This document shows, piece after piece, positions 35,640 through 36,623 of a DNA stretch of 36,623 nucleotides. The stretch comes from Burkholderiales bacterium (GTDB taxonomy: Bacteria > Pseudomonadota > Gammaproteobacteria > Burkholderiales > WYBJ01): the NCBI GenBank assembly GCA_022841915.1, contig JALHQN010000032.1, positions 1-36,623 of the forward strand. Direction: 5' to 3'. A model generated the notes under the pieces. The model was not told the origin of the DNA. It saw only the letters and a list, made by a program, of their open reading frames with translations, and searched no databases. Numbering within the stretch: position 1 is the first letter of the stretch; every line of letters begins with the position of its first letter. The position numbers and the translations under genes were made by a program.

Positions 35640-35867
35640 ATGCAGAACGACGAAAGTCTCATCACCGGGCACAAACCGCTGAACGCCGCGCAGATCGGCG
35701 ACATGAACATGGTGAAACACCTGGGCAAGCAATGCCGCGATCTGATCGCTTACCTGGAACAGGAGAATCTCGACTACGACCGGCGCTGGGTGGAAGTGGC
35801 TCGCACCCAGATGCAACTTGGCCTGATGGCGCTCACCCGAGCGGTGGCCAAGAACGATTTCTTCTGA
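35640..35867 (+). CDS. Acb2/Tad1-like hairpin protein (possible cyclic-nucleotide sponge)
   Basis: 75 residues from ATG 35640, with AAAGGAG about 7 bases upstream. Layout: ITGHKPLNAAQIGDMNMVKHLG at the N terminus, a central helix, then DRRWVEVARTQMQLGLMALTRAVAKNDFF at the C terminus. From memory this matches the Acb2/Tad1 hairpin pattern (ITGYRxLxxxEIxLMNxIK ... RWxxIAxTxLQxGFMALxRAVAxPxxF). Phage Acb2 proteins are small hexamers that sequester cyclic di- and trinucleotides made by CBASS; Tad1 counters Thoeris. Lys26 is kept; His11 replaces the Tyr I recall in the Acb2 dinucleotide pocket. No phage genes flank it, so it may be a domesticated copy or an unrelated cellular member of the fold. 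Confidence 0.7.
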   Translation: MQNDESLITGHKPLNAAQIGDMNMVKHLGKQCRDLIAYLEQENLDYDRRWVEVARTQMQLGLMALTRAVAKNDFF

Positions 35868-35888
35868 CTTGTTTCTTCTGACTTGTTT
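35858..35888. repeat. 14-bp tandem duplication over the Acb2-like stop codon
   Basis: CTTCTGACTTGTTT occurs at 35861-35874 and again, perfectly, at 35875-35888, with TTT preceding it, so the 14-base period extends slightly. The first copy contains the TGA stop (35865-35867). It looks like a small slippage or recombination duplication. Confidence 0.9.
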
Positions 35889-35936
35889 GTGCGCCGTCGC
35901 TACTGAAGCGTCTCGGCGCTGAATCCTCGGCGGCGG

Positions 35937-36203
35937 TCAGCGCTTGCCGCAGATCGCGCGCCCGTCGTCCCAGCCTCGCGAATACTGCCCATCCTGCCTA
36001 TAGCGCTGCTCGTTGCGACGCATGGCCCCCCGTGCGGTGTCGCATCCTTCCTGGAAGCCCTGTCGAAAAGCCGGCGAATAGCCCGAAAGATTGATGGGAG
36101 GGGCGGCCGGTCCAGGCTTGGCAGGTGGCTGTTGGGCACAGGCGCTCAACAAGAGCACCAGGCAAGCCAGACGCCATCGGCCGTCTCTTGCCGGAATGCT
36201 CAT
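35937..36203 (-). CDS. Small lipoprotein
   Basis: 88 residues from ATG 36203; no strong SD. Signal sequence with lipobox L-S-A-C22 (VLLLSAC), so lipid attachment at Cys22. A Pro/Ala-rich linker follows, then a compact domain GYSPAFRQGFQEGCDTARG...RYRQDGQYSRGWDDGRAICG with two Cys that could form a disulfide. The repeated aromatic-Gly pattern is seen in small betaproteobacterial lipoproteins of unknown function. The frame stays open upstream to the window edge, but that part (36204-36623) resembles no known protein. Confidence 0.75.
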   Translation of the reverse strand: MSIPARDGRWRLACLVLLLSACAQQPPAKPGPAAPPINLSGYSPAFRQGFQEGCDTARGAMRRNEQRYRQDGQYSRGWDDGRAICGKR

Positions 36204-36623
36204 GGCGTCGGTCGAGGATTCGGCGTTGAACTGTCGAGAACCTCGATCAGCCCTATGATGGGCGAACGTGCCTGCATCGGCGCCCGACAGGAACGACGCG
36301 GCAGTCCGGTTGGCTGCCTGCCGATTGCTTGCGATCGGCCACGGTGCCCACTCCGGCGCCTTCTTTGCCGCGAACTGTCGGCTCACGACAATCGCATCAC
36401 TACGTGTCGCCAAATCGCCATCCCCTGCCCGGCGAGCCTTTTGCACCCCGCTCGTATTCCCCCATCTCGACGTTCCATCCTCCATACGCACTGACCGCTT
36501 CCTCCTTGCCGCTGTTTCGAGCCCCTCGGCCTTCGCACCCACGCCTCCCTTCAGCATTGTCGACACCACCGTCTCCGTTTGCCGGTCGCTGGGCACCGCT
36601 CCCCGGTCCGCGCGAGACTCGGC
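36204..36623. other. Stretch without a recognisable gene
   Basis: 420 bases at the right edge. The minus frame of the lipoprotein is open throughout, but its translation is Arg/Ala/Gly-rich and without any familiar motif, consistent with an open shadow in GC-rich DNA or the end of a gene outside the window. A small inverted repeat GCCGAT...ATCGGC lies near 36320-36345. No RNA gene or repeat seen. Confidence 0.5.

Noticed and set aside
36204-36623. Minus-strand open frame continuing past the window as an extension of the lipoprotein.
   Set aside because: The lipoprotein has its own start and signal sequence; the upstream translation has no recognisable domain.

Overview
The window looks like ordinary chromosome of a high-G+C betaproteobacterium, most likely Burkholderiales-like. 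Two genes encode Bug/TctC-type periplasmic binding proteins, a family expanded in that group. Other pointers are a DUF883 (ElaB/YqjD) protein, a short DksA-like protein, a quinone-linked PyrD, UbiX, a TIGR02444-family protein and adjacent parE/parC. No rRNA, tRNA, CRISPR array, insertion sequence or integrase was found. Several genes start with TTG or GTG behind a good ribosome binding site; those starts were chosen by the site.

Layout. 1-2445: 3' part of a DUF748 (AsmA-like) envelope protein. 2529-3522: divergent DUF883 and DksA-like genes with a perfect palindrome resembling an FNR/CRP-family site between them. 3621-6484: minus-strand hsp20-lon proteostasis operon. 6653-9703: thioesterase-like hotdog protein, orphan MlaF-like ATPase and M20 metallopeptidase. 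9770-10102: a small transcription unit (promoter, very strong SD, 46-codon ORF, Rho-independent terminator) directly in front of the M20 gene. 10347-11819: rhlE RNA helicase. 11963-12904: FAH-family hydrolase. 13118-17953: ettA, histidine phosphatase, acetolactate-synthase-like ThDP enzyme and a methyltransferase, all on the plus strand. 18044-19154: a hypothetical protein and a flavin reductase-like protein. 19231-24610: parE-parC followed closely by a Bug receptor gene. 24901-25689: enoyl-CoA hydratase-family protein.

25823-30755 is the most system-like region. A STAS anti-sigma-factor antagonist, a metallo-beta-lactamase-fold hydrolase and a CHASE2-transmembrane-PP2C (RsbU/SpoIIE) phosphatase overlap start-to-stop. 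They converge on a coupled fecR-ompA pair, which diverges from a small RsbW-like HATPase. Together these give the phosphatase, antagonist and kinase of a partner-switching circuit plus two envelope proteins, with no sigma factor in view.

30816-36623: CDO/cupin-like protein, DUF454 membrane protein, pyrD, a second Bug receptor, ubiX, a TIGR02444 protein, a 75-residue protein resembling the Acb2/Tad1 hairpin fold (cyclic-nucleotide sponges of phages that counter CBASS and Thoeris), and a small lipoprotein. The Acb2-like gene in an otherwise housekeeping neighbourhood, the partner-switching cluster and the small leader unit at 9.8-10.1 kb are the main points of interest.
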